In this document: piece after piece, positions 25,001 through 38,313 of the stretch
Position numbering within the stretch: the first letter of the stretch is position 1
How the letters are laid out: the number at the start of each line of letters is the position of its first letter
Origin: Dryococelus australis
Lineage: Eukaryota; Arthropoda; Insecta; Phasmatodea; Phasmatidae
Direction: 5' to 3'
Assembly (NCBI GenBank): GCA_029891345.1
Contig: CM056997.1
Location: forward strand, 214,125,212 to 214,189,211
Length of the DNA stretch: 64,000 nt
Notes under the pieces: generated by a model
The model's input: the letters and a program-made list of their open reading frames with translations, nothing else
What the model was told of the DNA's origin: nothing
The model's database searches: none
Translations under genes and position numbers: made by a program

Positions 25001-28000
25001 CCTGGAATAACATCTTCATGAAGGAGAAACGTTACCCCGTTAAAACTGCTCGCAACGCCCTTCTTCAACCAACGTACGGGAAGAATTTTCCGATGTCGAG
25101 GCCCCTACAATTCTACGCAGTACTTGGAGTCGCCTGCAGTTTTGGAGATACACCGTAAGGCATTATCGTCTTAAATCAGGCTTTCACGAGCAGGTCGCAT
25201 ACGCCACTACAGACAGCAAACGGTCCTGGCGGGGAAAATTATCTGATTAGGCCTAATCACGAAATTACATGGATAACATTTTAAAAATAACAAACGCTAT
25301 TTCAGTTATCTTCCAGCTGAAGTTTGACGTAAGGCCGCTGTTAACTTTTTTATTTGAAAGAATCATAACTTGTCAACAAATTCTGATTTTTTAAATGCAT
25401 ATTGTCACTTTAGAGGTGGCTAACTACCATTAGATACTACCATTAGATACTACCATTAGATACTACCATTAGATACTACCATTAGATACTAGTCAGCCAA
25501 AACAAACCGTTTACTTGCGCAACAGTATCCTTGGCCATAATAGACTAAACAAACCGATAACCTTGGTAATTCTAACTTTATCAAAGTATTAACACTTTCG
25601 TTTATTACCTGTGAAAATAAAAACTACGCAGTTTTTTTTGTCGAGGAAGAATGGCTTTATATTGTTTAACCATAGTCATACACAATTTAAAGGAAGTCTA
25701 CAAAACCTTGCGCCAACGCATCACCCAATGGCGTACTTGTCAAATTAACAAAGCTTGCTATTTTTGAAGCGGCGGTTAACGCACACTATATCTCCGTGAC
25801 GTCACTTGCTATCTGGCGAGTCGGTAATTTCGATGTCCAAGCCGACGTAAAAATGAAGTTACTTCCTGCACTCATGTTCAGTCAACGATCTCGTTTACAC
25901 GTCAGCCAAGTTCGACTGGGATAAACTTCAAAAATGTATGTCACCTGAAAGACGGCTTTCATCGCCGCCCAGTTCACACTCGGAAGATGCAGGCTGATAA
26001 CACAGGTCAGTACAAATATGTGACTTTCTTTCCTAACATCTAATTCCGGAATTACGTATTAGGAAACAAACGTACAAAGGATGGCGCCAGATAGCAGCAG
26101 AAGATAACAAGCCTGATAATACTTGAGAAAGTAGGAACGGTTTCCTATTTCTAGAAATTCAGCTGCAAGTTCGATGTACGCTCTCTCAACTTTTCCGTTT
26201 CCACGAAGTTTCTACTGCTACATCCATGGCATTGGGCCCGATTAATATCCTTCATGCGTACAGTCCTGGGAAAAATTGTGACAAGAACGCCACAAACTCA
26301 AACGATAGGCACGAGTTAAACTGTATGTAACTTAACTGAATGTGACAACCTAAAACCACGCAGAACAGTACAGTATTACTAACCGTACAGAGATCAATTC
26401 AGTATATGTTACGTTATTGCTATTGGTGTGTCGATGTTCATCCAGTCATAAGTCCTAAATGTTCTACGTTGTAAAGAGATAAACGTATTAGTCTCAAAAC
26501 TGAAATTAAACCATTACAGTGCTTGGTATTTGATGAATACGGATTGCCAACTTGATCGCACTACCTTCATCTGCAGGACACATTAAAATACATTTTACTG
26601 CGAACTGACATAACATATATCTGCAGTGCACTTTGTTCTACAGGAATAAAATAACGGTCAAAAAGAAAAAGAAACAAAATATGTTTTTTTTCCCCCCGAC
26701 ATCAAATAGAGTAAAATGGCAAATGAGCATCGCAGCCGCTAAAACTTAAACCGCCTTGTTCGTGTGGCGTACGAGGTTAGCGTTGTAAGTAATTTGTACT
26801 TGTATGTCAAGTGTGGATGACTCTATGAGGTACAAACGTAAGTTGGATAAAATAAACAATACAGCAAACCACAACACGAGTCAACTTTCAAAATACACAA
26901 GGGGAATATGGAATAAAGTGGTATGCTGAGTAAAACAGCTACTCTCTAAAAAATACTAACCTGACAGGTAACATTTTCTTAAGCAGTAGTTTTTCTCAAG
27001 TTTTAACTTTAATATATTTAGGTCCAGGTAATAAAGTTCCTGTGCGAATGCCGACAATCAAATAGAAACCTAGAAAAACGCAAATTACAAAATAATGAAC
27101 TAATCAAAGGCCATGTACGAGAACTGGCGCTACCCGTCAAACAATATTTGTTGCCTCCACTGCAAATCAGATACCAAGTTCTCTATTATGTGCGTTTACT
27201 TTTAACACATGAACGACACACAACTCGCACGCAACTTGCCAGTAATCCATCACGAATACTGGAAAAAATTTAAATAGCTTCACTGCTCCACGCCGACCGA
27301 TTATTGCCGAGGACGGGTGTTCACCGAACCACACGAGTTTTAATCACAAGTCATTACGAAATCACTATAATAATATTTTGTCCTAATAAATCATTTCGGC
27401 TCTCAGTGCTAAGAACCACCCAAATCTCTCCACTCCACTCAAAATACATCATTATTCCTGGTAATTTAAGTCAGTTATATTCATGTGACCTATTATTGTT
27501 GATAAATGACTTTGGAAGCCCTACTACAGGCTACTTATGTATATGATCTACAAATCTTTATATGTGCTGTTTCGTCTTGCCGTCCCACAACCGACATCTC
27601 ATAAAACGCTGGCAGAAAAATATCCATTCGATACAGATGTTCTACGAACTCGTATTGTCTTAGGGTTGTTTTCTTTTCGCGTAAAACTATGTTCATAAGT
27701 GGTTCCGCGGGCGATATGATCTTTTTGTAGCGTACAGACTGCGTACGCTTCAATCAAGTGCCAGTCTCCGACATGACGATGTCACAAAACGATATGCTGC
27801 GCGTGCATGTTTAATACCCACACCGTGTAGACCGTTTGACGATCCAAGGGAGTCATCCGCAGTAAGTACTCCAACAAACCTAGGGCCTGCACGTTTAACA
27901 AAACGCACTCCTTTCATAAGGCGGGATATTTTCGTACGTAACACTTAATTCGCAAATCATACTATAAATTCGCACCTTTCAGAAGACTTCTAATGCAATT

Positions 28001-28365
28001 CAATTACGCGGGCTTTCCGGTTAGGTGACAGGGAAATAAGCACCTTCTGCCTTTGAAGAAACACAAATTGCACCTATAGCATGTAACACTGCTCTTTGAA
28101 CAATAAAATTGAACTGAACTGAATAATCTCACAGCTCTGAGGATAGAATGTTTCCAAATTTCTCCTTCACCCGAATTTGGCGCAATTCTCGCGAGGGTGA
28201 ATTCTAAGAGTCCATCCTTCACAAATAAAGTTTAATCAAATATTTTTATGGTCGGGGAAAATTATTAAAATAAGGTCTACGATAATGGATTAAAAACGAA
28301 CTGTTTCCATACAGTCGTAGTACCACCCATACCGTGTGTACCGGGACTCAAATAGGTTATTTACG
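22096..28365. other. Long stretch without a recognised exon (probably CLCA intron 1)
   Basis: Because the CLCA first exon (28798-28950, minus) continues leftward, this stretch is presumably intronic (inference). It contains a small tandem repeat (25427-25491) and a SINE tail fragment (about 27415-27450, ccaaatctctccactccact). The ORF at 24404-24703 (plus) has a lysine-rich open frame of 99 codons but AT-rich codon use and no family I know. I looked for a second CLCA exon and did not find one. Confidence 0.5.
25427..25491. repeat. Short tandem array, unit about 15 bases
   Basis: Five copies of ccattagatacta in a row. Confidence 0.95.
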
Positions 28366-28742
<377 letters not shown>

Positions 28743-28797
28743 GATGTAATTGTGTTACAGTTCACGGAGCTCCAAGTACAGCGGAGGCAGCACTCAC

Positions 28798-28950
28798 CTC
28801 CAAGTTCTGCAGCAGTGTGCGGCACTCCGTGGCCGGCACGCTGTCTGCGAAACGGACAACGACGCCCTCGTAGCCTCCTTGCCGGAAGGTGATAGGACCG
28901 GCGCAGGCGACGGACAGCGCGGCCGCCAACAGCAACCCTCCGCCGGACAT
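28798..28950 (-). CDS. Calcium-activated chloride channel regulator (CLCA), first coding exon
   Basis: On the minus strand an ATG at 28950 opens a 51-codon frame that ends exactly at a consensus donor (G at 28798, then gtgagtg at 28797-28791), phase 0. Residues 1 to about 17 (MSGGGLLLAAALSVACAG) form a signal peptide. Residues 25-33 (GGYEGVVVR) and the following DSVPATEC carry the conserved opening of the CLCA N-terminal domain, which is metalloprotease-like. CLCA proteins are secreted or membrane-anchored, self-cleaving regulators of calcium-activated chloride conductance (known of the family; not shown here). Nearly all third codon positions are G or C. The next in-frame ATG upstream is not needed: the preceding codons are TTG TGT ACG. 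The remaining exons lie to the left, outside what I can recognise. Confidence 0.82.
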
Positions 28951-29520
28951 CGTACACAACTTCCACTAGCGCCGCCCCCCTCAATAATACACCGTTCACT
29001 TACAACAACGCGAGCAACTAGTCACATGTGCAGGCACTGGTGGGGGGGAGGGTGGCTGGAGGAAAATATTCTGGAACACTCGTTAAAACACGTCACTGAA
29101 CGTTAAAATTGTTAAATTGATTTCATCATCGTTTGATGTGAAAACACGTCTGATGAACACAAAACACACTGTCACAACTTGTGTTATAATCGTCACTCCC
29201 CGACGTGAAGCGACTCACAGCGGCACGCACGCGCGTGTAAACCAGCCGCCAAGCGAACTCCCCTACACAAGCAACCCAGCCGCTCGGCAGCCGCGGCTGT
29301 ACTGGCGCGTCCGGGAGCGTGGAACGGTCTGGCGAATGAGGGGTGGTAGGGGAGGGCGCACGGCAGGCAGCGCCCCCTATATCCCCCTCCCAGTCACGCA
29401 CGCTCTGCTCTCGCGGGGAGGGGGTAGGGTAGCACTTCCCCTACTTCCCGCGGCGCAAGTGTTCCGTGTACAATACCTGCGAGCTAGAGCCCCCTTTTTA
29501 AGCGGAAGTGTGGGCATGAC
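28951..29520 (-). promoter_or_regulatory. CpG-rich region upstream of CLCA exon 1 (probable promoter and 5' UTR)
   Basis: GC and CpG content rise sharply from about 28770 to 29530 (for example ggcacgcacgcgcgtg near 29222), unlike the AT-rich surroundings. The location immediately 5' of the CLCA start codon suggests a promoter. I cannot fix a transcription start: there is a ttataat-like string near 29182, but no clear TATA or initiator at a defined distance. Confidence 0.45.
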
Positions 29521-29547
29521 GGCGAGGCGAGGAGTACTCCAGTACTA

Positions 29548-29755
29548 TAGTGCGTCTCGCTGTAGATTGCAGTGGGTAGCTGAACAAACTATTTTATATA
29601 CCACTATACAATTTGACAATTATTGTTACGTAATTTTGTACGTATGAATTTATTCTGCCAACACAGCATAACCTCTTGTCTGCTGGTAACTCTAGCCATC
29701 TGGAAACAGCGCTCGTCATGAACATTTTACTGCAACCTAAGAGTGAGACGCACTA
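29548..29755. mobile_element. MITE, Tc1/mariner-like (TA target duplication)
   Basis: The left end tagtgcgtctcgct (from 29548) and the right end agtgagacgcacta (to 29755) are inverted repeats with one mismatch. A TA flanks each side (29546-29547 and 29756-29757). The 208-base interior has no coding capacity. TA duplication and short inverted ends fit a nonautonomous Tc1/mariner-type element. It sits about 600 bases upstream of the CLCA start codon. Confidence 0.75.
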
Positions 29756-29989
29756 TAGTGCGTGACACGCAGGCCACGCTCTGTAATTCCAGGTAGCTCA
29801 GCTGTTGTACATCTCCCAGAGACTGTTGATGTGTGTGCTTCTCTTAGCCACAGGGACCTTCAAAATTCCAAGGCAACTCACATGGGTCCGGAAATATTTT
29901 TTTTTCGCGTTCAAGAGAGAGCGATACGGGCGACAATAACACGCACGCCCAGCGCCCCATCGCCCATACGAGCAAGGCGCTGAACCGGC

Positions 29990-30070
29990 GTGCAGCGATT
30001 CCATCGTAACACTTTAGTATGCAAATTAGATCTGTAACAGTGAGACTTACACGCACGCGATGAAAGACCA
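29990..30070 (+). repeat. Dispersed repeat family B, fragment 3
   Basis: aaattagatctgtaacagtg followed by cttacacgcacgcgatgaaa matches the corresponding part of the copy near 21828 (aaattagatctgtaactgtg, then attacacacgatgagag). Confidence 0.45.
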
Positions 30071-31082
30071 CAGACGTAACTATGACTGTGCGGTTTTACT
30101 TTTCTCGTATATTTTTAACAAACTGCGAAGGCAAGCTCATTTATACCGTTTTTTACGGTTTTTTTCTAAATAACTTGTCATGATAAAAACAAAACCGCAC
30201 GGGTTTAGATAGTTGGATTTTAAATTTTCGGCGAAAGGTCATACTTTCAGAATATTTGTTTACTAAAAAAGGCGTCTCCCTGAAGCTATGCTTGCTCTTG
30301 AAGTTCGAAGTCGCGGGATCGATAAGGGCGACACCACATCACACGTCAAGTCCGCCATCGCCTCTATCTGGTGCGCAGTGTTCTCGTGGTGCGTGTACGT
30401 ATGAAACTTTAACCGAACGTTCTATTGTCTGAAAGCCTGTAGCAAACTTCAATACAGGCACCTATCGTGGAAGTATGGTTCAAGATACAGGAATATGAAG
30501 AAGCTGTTTTCAACGATGTTGAGAAGTAGCAATATAAGATTTATAACATTATCCGTGACGTCTTGAAAGTATTAAGTAGGTAATGTTCGGGCCTCTACTT
30601 GAGATATGTTTTCTTTCCGTAGGTAAACACAAGGAAAACAAGTGTAGTAGTTACGTCAAATAAAAACCCGTACCTCACATGTGCTGCATCGCAATTCACG
30701 CGCCAGAAGGCCGACCGCCTTAAATCACAGCAACATTAGTACAGAAAATAATATAAACATTACAAAAATGTGTTTAAAATTAACACCTGACGACTTTCAT
30801 TACTCCACACATAAGTTGAAACTTACACATAAAATGGAGAAAATCAATTTGGCACTGCATTAGCGAACAGCGAATGATGTACGTTCTAAGTCAGACGTAG
30901 GTATAGAATTTTAGTTCGTTGGCGGCAAGATATATGTAATTGTGTTTATACAAATACTTACATAAATTATAGAAATACACACACACACACATATATATAT
31001 AAATAACATTTTACAGTCGGAAAACCTTTTAATAGCATTCAATAATGTTGAAAAAATATGTATTTCTAAAATTTGTGTACCA

Positions 31083-31129
<47 letters not shown>

Positions 31130-34125
31130 AGAGAGAGAGAGAGAGTTAACTGCTGATCTATTACAGCATAGAGTCCAAATTTTGTACGTATGTATACATG
31201 TACTGTACATGAGCGGAGGAAGGAACCAACTAAAAAAAATAACATTTTACAGTTGGAAAACCTTTTAACATCATTCCATATCGTTGAAAAAATACGTATT
31301 TCAAAAATGTGTGTTACTATATATATATATATATATAATTTGTGTACGTCGTCAACTGCCATGGACATATTGTGTGTGTATGTGTGCATTGCATTAGCAG
31401 TCTACAGTATCGAGACTTAGGCATCTGCAATATATCTGAGAACGACGCAAGGCATCCACAGAGTCTACAACGACGCCAGGCGTCCGCAGTATTTACAACG
31501 AAGCCAGACGTCCACAACTTCCTGAACAACGCCAGGGTCCACAACAGCATCAAGAGTTACACCAAGCATCCACCGAGTACCACATCAGGATCCACAACAG
31601 CATTCAGACTTGCACTGCATAAAAGCTACAGGGATTACATCTCTCTGCAACATCTTGCAACAGGTATAATGCATCAAGGTCACTGCTGTGATAATTGTGA
31701 TGAGTAGCATGTAGAAGTACTCAATGCGATTCTAGCTTATGGAAAGGCTAAACATTATTGAGTTTAGACTGTTGTCAATTGGGTCTGCTGCCTAATGATG
31801 TGCTATGCCCAAGTTTTCGAAAATTATCAAGACACATCTTTTGTAATTAAAGAACTTGCATTTCATATGTGACTGATGCTAATGTCACAAAAAGTACTAA
31901 GTTTTAAATCTCCAGTGGCTTGGTTTGTTTTAAATCCAGAAATCAAAATTATGTTTCGACATCAAATTTATGAAATAGACAATTTAAAATGGGACTCTGG
32001 TGAAATAGGTTACGAAGGCCATCTCCAGTGTATGAAAGATGCACTCCTCGAAGACTATCCCATATACTTATTTGTTAAAATGCAGAAGTTTTAAACTTCG
32101 GAAGATATCATGGCTGTTGGAATATTAATTCGATAGTAAAACGCCATAGCACTAATAACTGTGAGAAAAAATGTTTTGTTCACAATGCAACAGCGAAGCT
32201 TTAAGAGAGTATTTATATCAACATCCTACCTACATGTAAAGATAATAATGAGGAAAAAATGGTTTGTTACGTGTTTATACCTGTGTAAGACTTTGAGAAT
32301 AAAGAAATTTTCTTCGATACCACTGCAAGATTTAAACAAGCCAGCATTTGGGTTAGTGAGTACGAAAAACCGTCTTCTGGAATGGTGAAAGCCCCGGGGG
32401 AAAGTCCAAGCTTGGAATGTAGAGGGGAGGAAGGTATGCAGCTAGACAGGGTAGAGTTCTGGGCAAGTTCAAATTCACGGCCCGAAGGTAGGCAGGCAGC
32501 TCTCAAGCTGGACAAAGACATTCATCGGTGCTAGGGGTAGGCATGGGAGGGGCGGGGTCCATAGCGGTACTTTCCAAGCAGCTCAGGCATCATTCTAGTT
32601 TCTCGTCAAACCTCTCTGTGTGCATTTGGATACCTGCTCAATGTTCTTTCCCACTTCACCGCCCGCGTTCGGCACTCTGGCGAGGACTCGTGCGATGATC
32701 GAAGGGTAGCAGACCCCCGGCCAGCGGATGCGACCAGCAAACCCAGCCAGCGGGCTTCAGCTTTCCTTAAACTTTTTCAACGAATAATATCTGCTCTGGG
32801 GTTCACTTCTCGTTCACAATCTTCGTAAACTACAGTATGAAATATTTTTATACATTTTTCATATATTTAACCCTTGTAACAAAATAAAATAGAAACTAGA
32901 ATATTTTTTAATGCATGTTAATAAAAACATTTCTTTTTATAAGCATCAATTATGTTTCTGAAGTTTCTCTACTAGCGTTAACTACGGGGTTTGCGAAACC
33001 TTTATTGCGATAGGTTAAAGTGTGCAGATCATTTCCTTTATTTGGAAGTTTGTGTGTGTCTTTTTTTTTTTTTTAATAATCGGTGCGGTTTTTCGTTTGG
33101 TTGGGATTTTTAAATGTCAATTTCCGAAACTTGTTTACATGAGTTCGCTACGAGGATTTGTAATTTTTCACTGCAATACGTTTTCGATGGAGTTTGTGTA
33201 AATATGATCAAATATGAGGTGTTTTTTTTTTCAGTACTTGTTTGCGTGGTAAATCTATATTTGCACATGCTATTGTTCCATATTTTGTTAGTCAACTAGT
33301 TGTCTGTGCATTTTCGTGTTGAGTGCTGTTTAAATTCGACATCATCAATATTAGCTTGGTAGGGAAATAGCATAGATTTTTGCCTTTGGTTAAATTTTAA
33401 TTATTTTATATCATTTCGTTTTTGTAAATGTGCTTCAATCTTGGACATTCTGTTATCAGAATTGCTGCGGGCGGTAAGCGAGTTTTCATTTTTACATGGA
33501 AATACGTTCTGTAATTCCTTTGAAAATTTATTTTGTAAGGAAATATTTGTTTCATCTAGTATGTGCATCATAAACATAACTTTTATCCATTTGTCACATA
33601 GTTGTGGATTCACATCTCTTTTCATTCATTTCTGAGTTTTTCGTGTAATTTCAGATCAGTCAACCGGCGCTCGAAACAGACGTCTCTAACAACTTATAAG
33701 TCTGCGCACATCATACACTATAGTCATTGCTTCACCAATCTCACAACCGAGGGGTAGTGTTTTGGGAGAGGTGCTTGTACAGTTTTATTTATTTATTCCT
33801 ACGCGTTTTCGAATCCATTTTTATTGTGTCGTTAAGTTCAAGTAGTGCAATTTATATATTGATAGCTATAACTCGTTACTTGATTTCTTAGAGGATAGCT
33901 GGGGTCCGTTTGAAGTTTGTATTTGAGATTCGATGAGTCCTTCGTGTAAATTATATTACTTGCACACAGGAAATTGTATTCACATTTATTTTCGTATAAT
34001 TCATTACGTATTTAATAATAATTTCTTTAAATACGCCATAACATCTGTCGCCTGCCAGATGCCGATCGTGCTGCACATATCTCAGTCTCCTGTCAGACGA
34101 AATAATATAAAAATTAATATATTAC
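30071..34125. other. AT-rich stretch without a recognisable gene
   Basis: Contains (AT)n and (AC)n microsatellites (near 30978-30995, 31087-31125 and 31318-31337) and two related segments flanking them (aataacattttacag(t/c)(t/c)ggaaaacctttt at about 31007 and 31240). A degenerate tandem of about 30 bases runs over 31440-31560 (units around acgacgccaggcgtcc). A GC-richer patch lies at 32390-32770 with no frame I trust. ORFs here match nothing I know. Confidence 0.5.
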
Positions 34126-34142
34126 ACAATACACACATACAT

Positions 34143-34198
<56 letters not shown>

Positions 34199-34400
34199 CA
34201 CACACACACACACACTCACCCCTTCCCCAAGACAGGCACATCTCAAACAATGCCAGAGCTCCGAGGGTCAACATCTACCATGCCTCGCTCCAAAAATTAA
34301 TATTACACAATACCTATATACCCCTTCCCCAACACATGCCCACCTCAGTATAATGCCACAGCTGTTCTGAGTTTCAACATCTACCATGCCGCTCCCCACC
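34126..34400. repeat. (CA)n/(AT)n microsatellites and a two-copy tandem of about 113 bases
   Basis: (AC)n then (AT)n then (AC)n spans about 34135-34215. It is followed by two diverged copies of a unit beginning ccccttccccaa and containing caacatctaccatgcc (34218-34330 and 34322-34400). Confidence 0.85.
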
Positions 34401-34466
34401 CAAAAATAAAAATAATAATAAAGTTCCTTAGCACATATTTGCACCAAAATATACACAAAAAATCTC

Positions 34467-34530
34467 ATCAAAGAAATTTGATCAAAAAGTTAAATGGAAA
34501 AACTTTATTCAAATTTCTTTGATCAAACAA
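34467..34530. repeat. Inverted repeat, arms about 16 bases
   Basis: atcaaagaaatttgatcaaa near 34468 and ttcaaatttctttgatcaaa near 34508 share the palindromic core tcaaagaaatttga / tcaaatttctttga. Confidence 0.75.
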
Positions 34531-34699
34531 TCACATTTTATCAGATTAAGGAACATGTTGATCGGATTAAGGTCTGTTTGTGAATTAATCGGATCAATCA
34601 ACTTGTTACAAATTTGATATGAAATTGATAATCCGATTAATCAAAGGCGGCATCCTTTGTTTTAGAACACCACCCCCCCCCCCCCTACTAATGGACATT

Positions 34700-35045
34700 G
34701 TGTATTCTTCCACCATATGTGAAATCAACTTTTCCATTGGATTCATCACTTTATTTCATACCCCATTAAGAGAAAATGTGAATTTAGAAAACTAAATATT
34801 TTACAAATGTTCTGTTACACGTATAAACAATGAAGAAACAGGATGTAAAAGAAATCATTTCAGTATTCACATATGTTTAATTAACTTTTTTAGTTCAACG
34901 CTAAGTCATGGAACTACATACTCTCTGTGATTACCGACTTAACTGGTCAAATGACCGTTAAAATATATGCTGGTAGGAGCAGTGACATTTTTCAAAGGTT
35001 CATTTCAAAAGTGCTCAATTTACCGTGAACAGTCTTTACATAGGA
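34700..35045 (-). repeat. Dispersed repeat family A, longest copy
   Basis: Read on the minus strand it runs from gactgttcacggtaaattga and gcacttttgaaatgaacc near 35035 to a diverged end with ccaatggaaaagttgatttc and acatatggtggaag near 34710. The two ends match blocks of the copies at 2935, 8985, 10040 and 36390, so the family is at least about 330 bases long. Confidence 0.5.
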
Positions 35046-35715
35046 TAGTGGTTAGTGCGAATGTACGAGCCAACACAACACGTCTTCATGCAGTGATAGA
35101 TATAAAACACTCTCTTCTATATAACTTGTAGTAAACTTCAAATTGGTAATGGCCTCCTTTTGAAACATACAAGTGTTTAATCGATAGGATTCGATCCGGT
35201 AATGTACGACCTGCAAGCCATCGTGTTACCTGCAAGTCAGCAAGGACTGAAATGTGTGCGTATTAGAATGTATTCTCCAGCGAACTCGCGAGTTTTGTCG
35301 CTCGCTGCTTGAATCGAACTAATGACAAAAACATATTGAATAATTGGTTTTGAGTTTTGTTATTAAATGTGTTTTCATTTCGAACGTGGCAAATAAAAAA
35401 ACAGAGAAAACGTTTTCAGTTCGATTAAACTTGAACAGTTTTTTGTCATTTACTGGCCTGTGTGGATTAAGTTTATCCGCAGCAACTACATCGCCGCCAA
35501 CTTTAATTTCCCGAAACTAAATGCCGACGTACTAATATAAATTCTCCGCAAAAAAAAAAATCTGTTTTCAAACGCTTTTATTTTGCGCTGCCCAAATAAA
35601 TTAATAAGTTCCAATAGAAGCTTTCAAAATTAGCTACTGGAAATACTGTCTCGTTTTAAAAAATTAAGGGGTATTCTCATAATTGTATAACATGCCGGTT
35701 ATTTCATAATTCTTA
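35046..35715. other. Stretch without a recognisable feature
   Basis: AT-rich, no ORF with coding character, no terminal repeats seen. Confidence 0.55.
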
Positions 35716-36400
35716 TTACGACTTAGATAAAGTTTTGATGAGGATACCACGGAAACTTAGGAATCTACACGAATGGCATGAATTAGAAATTCTGAACCGT
35801 CGCCTCACCGACGTCAACGAGATCTTACCTGCGTGCTCTACAAGAACTGCTCTATGTGGCGTTGCACTCACTGTATCTGCGAAGTATGTTCCCACACACA
35901 CACACGCACGCTCAATAATATCATGCGTGCGCTGTGTTTTTTTTTTTCTGCCGCAGCAGATCTTCCCCCGATGCCACAGAAGTTTCTTAAATGTGGCTCC
36001 ACAAGAGAAGTCGAAAGGAGTTAAATGCAGCGATCGTGGCGACCAAGCAATAGCTTCAACCTGACATATCCGCCGTTGTAATCGGAAGCACATGAAAAAA
36101 AGTGCTGATGCATCGGCATGTTGGAACCACATTTACTTACGTATGTTCTAAGATGTCAAGTATTTTCGACCATATAGGCGGCTCGGAAGAACGCACGGAC
36201 CAATCACGCGGCCATCGATGGCAACTGTTTATATAATGATGCTAAAGTGTAGCTGGAATCCGTGATAATGTGTGGCACGAGGAGTATCTTTATCCCAAAT
36301 GTGGCTGTTCGCCGAGTAAACATAGGCACGTCTACATAACAGTTCAGGAACCACGAACTGATGTTGACTATAGTCCATTCCCATTGGAAGCAGCTTTCTC
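35716..36400 (-). pseudogene. Decayed transposase, IS630/Tc1-mariner-like
   Basis: On the minus strand, scattered over three frames, are pieces in the right order for a DDE transposase of the type often annotated with a DUF4817 helix-turn-helix domain in insects. They are: NSHIWDKDTP near 36310, DGRVIGPCVLPSRLYG near 36215, MWFQHADASALFF from 36132 (the second catalytic aspartate region, altered), and AWSPRSLHLTPFDF near 36045, the conserved block before the last catalytic residue. Stops and frameshifts separate them. The C-terminal part beyond is unrecognisable. Assignment is from motif memory; no termini were found. Confidence 0.7.
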
Positions 36401-36404
36401 GGAG

Positions 36405-36620
36405 CCCTGCTAAATATCTACTTGCAGGCCCGTTTCGTATCCTTCCGCCAAATGTAAACAAACATTGCCATATGACTTCCATATAGCATCTGTCAAAATC
36501 AATGTTTACATTCCATGGTGTGTTCGTATACTTTCGCTACACTTAAAAATAAACATTGAAATGTGACTTCTACTTTTATACCTGTCAAATGTGTTTACTG
36601 TTTACAGCTTTTCAAAGAAT
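36405..36620 (+). repeat. Dispersed repeat family A, copy 5
   Basis: Plus strand: ctttctcggagccctgctaa, gtatccttccgccaaatgta, then aacattgccatatgacttcc, with a second related piece aacattgaaatgtgacttct near 36550. Block order matches the other copies. Confidence 0.5.
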
Positions 36621-38313
36621 TCTGTAATATTCCAAAATCCATTCCGTATGAATATTCACAGTTTAGGCCTCTAACATTATTTAGGTCAGCTTTATGAATT
36701 TTTAAAAATGCCTGAATTAAAGATAGTTCTTACGGTTATTTTTCATTAACATATTTGTTTTCCACGACGTAGCTCAATACATGTAATTCACGTTAGTATT
36801 TTGCCGCGACTGTGTTTAACACTGTTACTCCTGCGAGGGCTGCACTGATTGTAATTATCCTTTTGTTATTGATATGTGCAGGGTCATTTCTCTAAAAGGA
36901 CGGCCTCAGTTGGAATAAATATTAAAACGAAGGAACAGCCAGTTAAAAAGGCACATTAAATTCAAACACCCAACTCGGGTAGCTCATTTTTGTCATACAA
37001 ACTTTAAAATATAGCGGCGAATATGCACACAAATAAGCGTACGATAACTTTTATTCCACTCATATTTCTATGTATTGCTCCTTGCTGTTTATTAGGATTA
37101 CTAAAATTTATCGGGCTGGGTTTAGTATTTTTCTGCTAGGATTGTGGCAAATTACGTTTCACGACTGTGTTTCAAACCCCTTAGGGCAAAGTTACAACGT
37201 TGTGATAAATAAACAGACGTGGATGTAAATAAATAACTTCGTCATAAAAACAGCTCACAGTTAAAACGTATAAATAGTGCTAATCAATATTTGAAATCAC
37301 GCACACACAGGGACAGCGTATCGACCACGATGCACAAAGGCTCGCCATTTTACAGACGCAATTATTAACGAAACACACGTCACAGTATATGTATTAATGC
37401 CGTGGAAAAACAGATTTATCACAACATCGTAACTTGTCTAGGTAGGTTTAAAAAACACAACGTCTACAAATGTGATGTATTAATTTGAAGTATTTCTTGG
37501 AGTAAGAATAATTTACGTTTCGTTTGACAAAAAGCAACACGCCATGTCATGGCTCGCCACGTCTGCCAACTTTACTAGGTAACTGCCCCGCCATCATATA
37601 AAAATATATTAAAATACGTATTGAAACATTAAAATCTCTTGTCAGTTGTAAATTACAAATTCAAAAATCATTATTTTTCTCTAATAAGTATGAAATATGC
37701 TACAAATGAAAATATGTATAATTTTCTTGCTTACTAGCGAAGTGAAATTTCCTGAGTGTGAAAGAGACGAAGAAAGAGAAAGAGTGCGATAAGCCTCACC
37801 AGTTTTTCAGATGCTTTCTCGCTCGATAAAACAATACTGTACTATTACAGCCTACTCACGATCATTTCCGCTGTTAATTTAAACAGTAAAAATGAGATAC
37901 GTTGCTATCGGAGCTACAAAAAAAATTTAAGTATTTCGATAGGCATCGGTTAATTTACAAATAGTATACTAAAAAACGAGGTTAAAATAACATTTAACTG
38001 TGAACTATTTATTACCGGTCGTTGCCAACACATTGCTTCACTCGCTGTTGTTAAATCATACTTGAAAAATAAATTAATATTACTAGTTATAGAAGATATT
38101 AACGTAAAACTTCATTTATTGAATAATACAGTACTCTAAAGTTAACAACAGTGTTACATATTTATGGAATACAGGTTATTGATAAAACAGGTGATATGTT
38201 ATTTTTAGAGTGTTTTTTCAAAGGTTGATTTTCATAAGTAGCTTCCAATTGGGGATGGACTATAGGTTCGTACTATTGGCCGGATCGATGATGTGTTAGA
38301 AGGGGCATGTACC
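36621..38313. other. AT-rich stretch without a recognisable feature
   Basis: No ORF of note and no repeat I can name. The segment ends at the left terminus of the Polinton. Confidence 0.6.
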
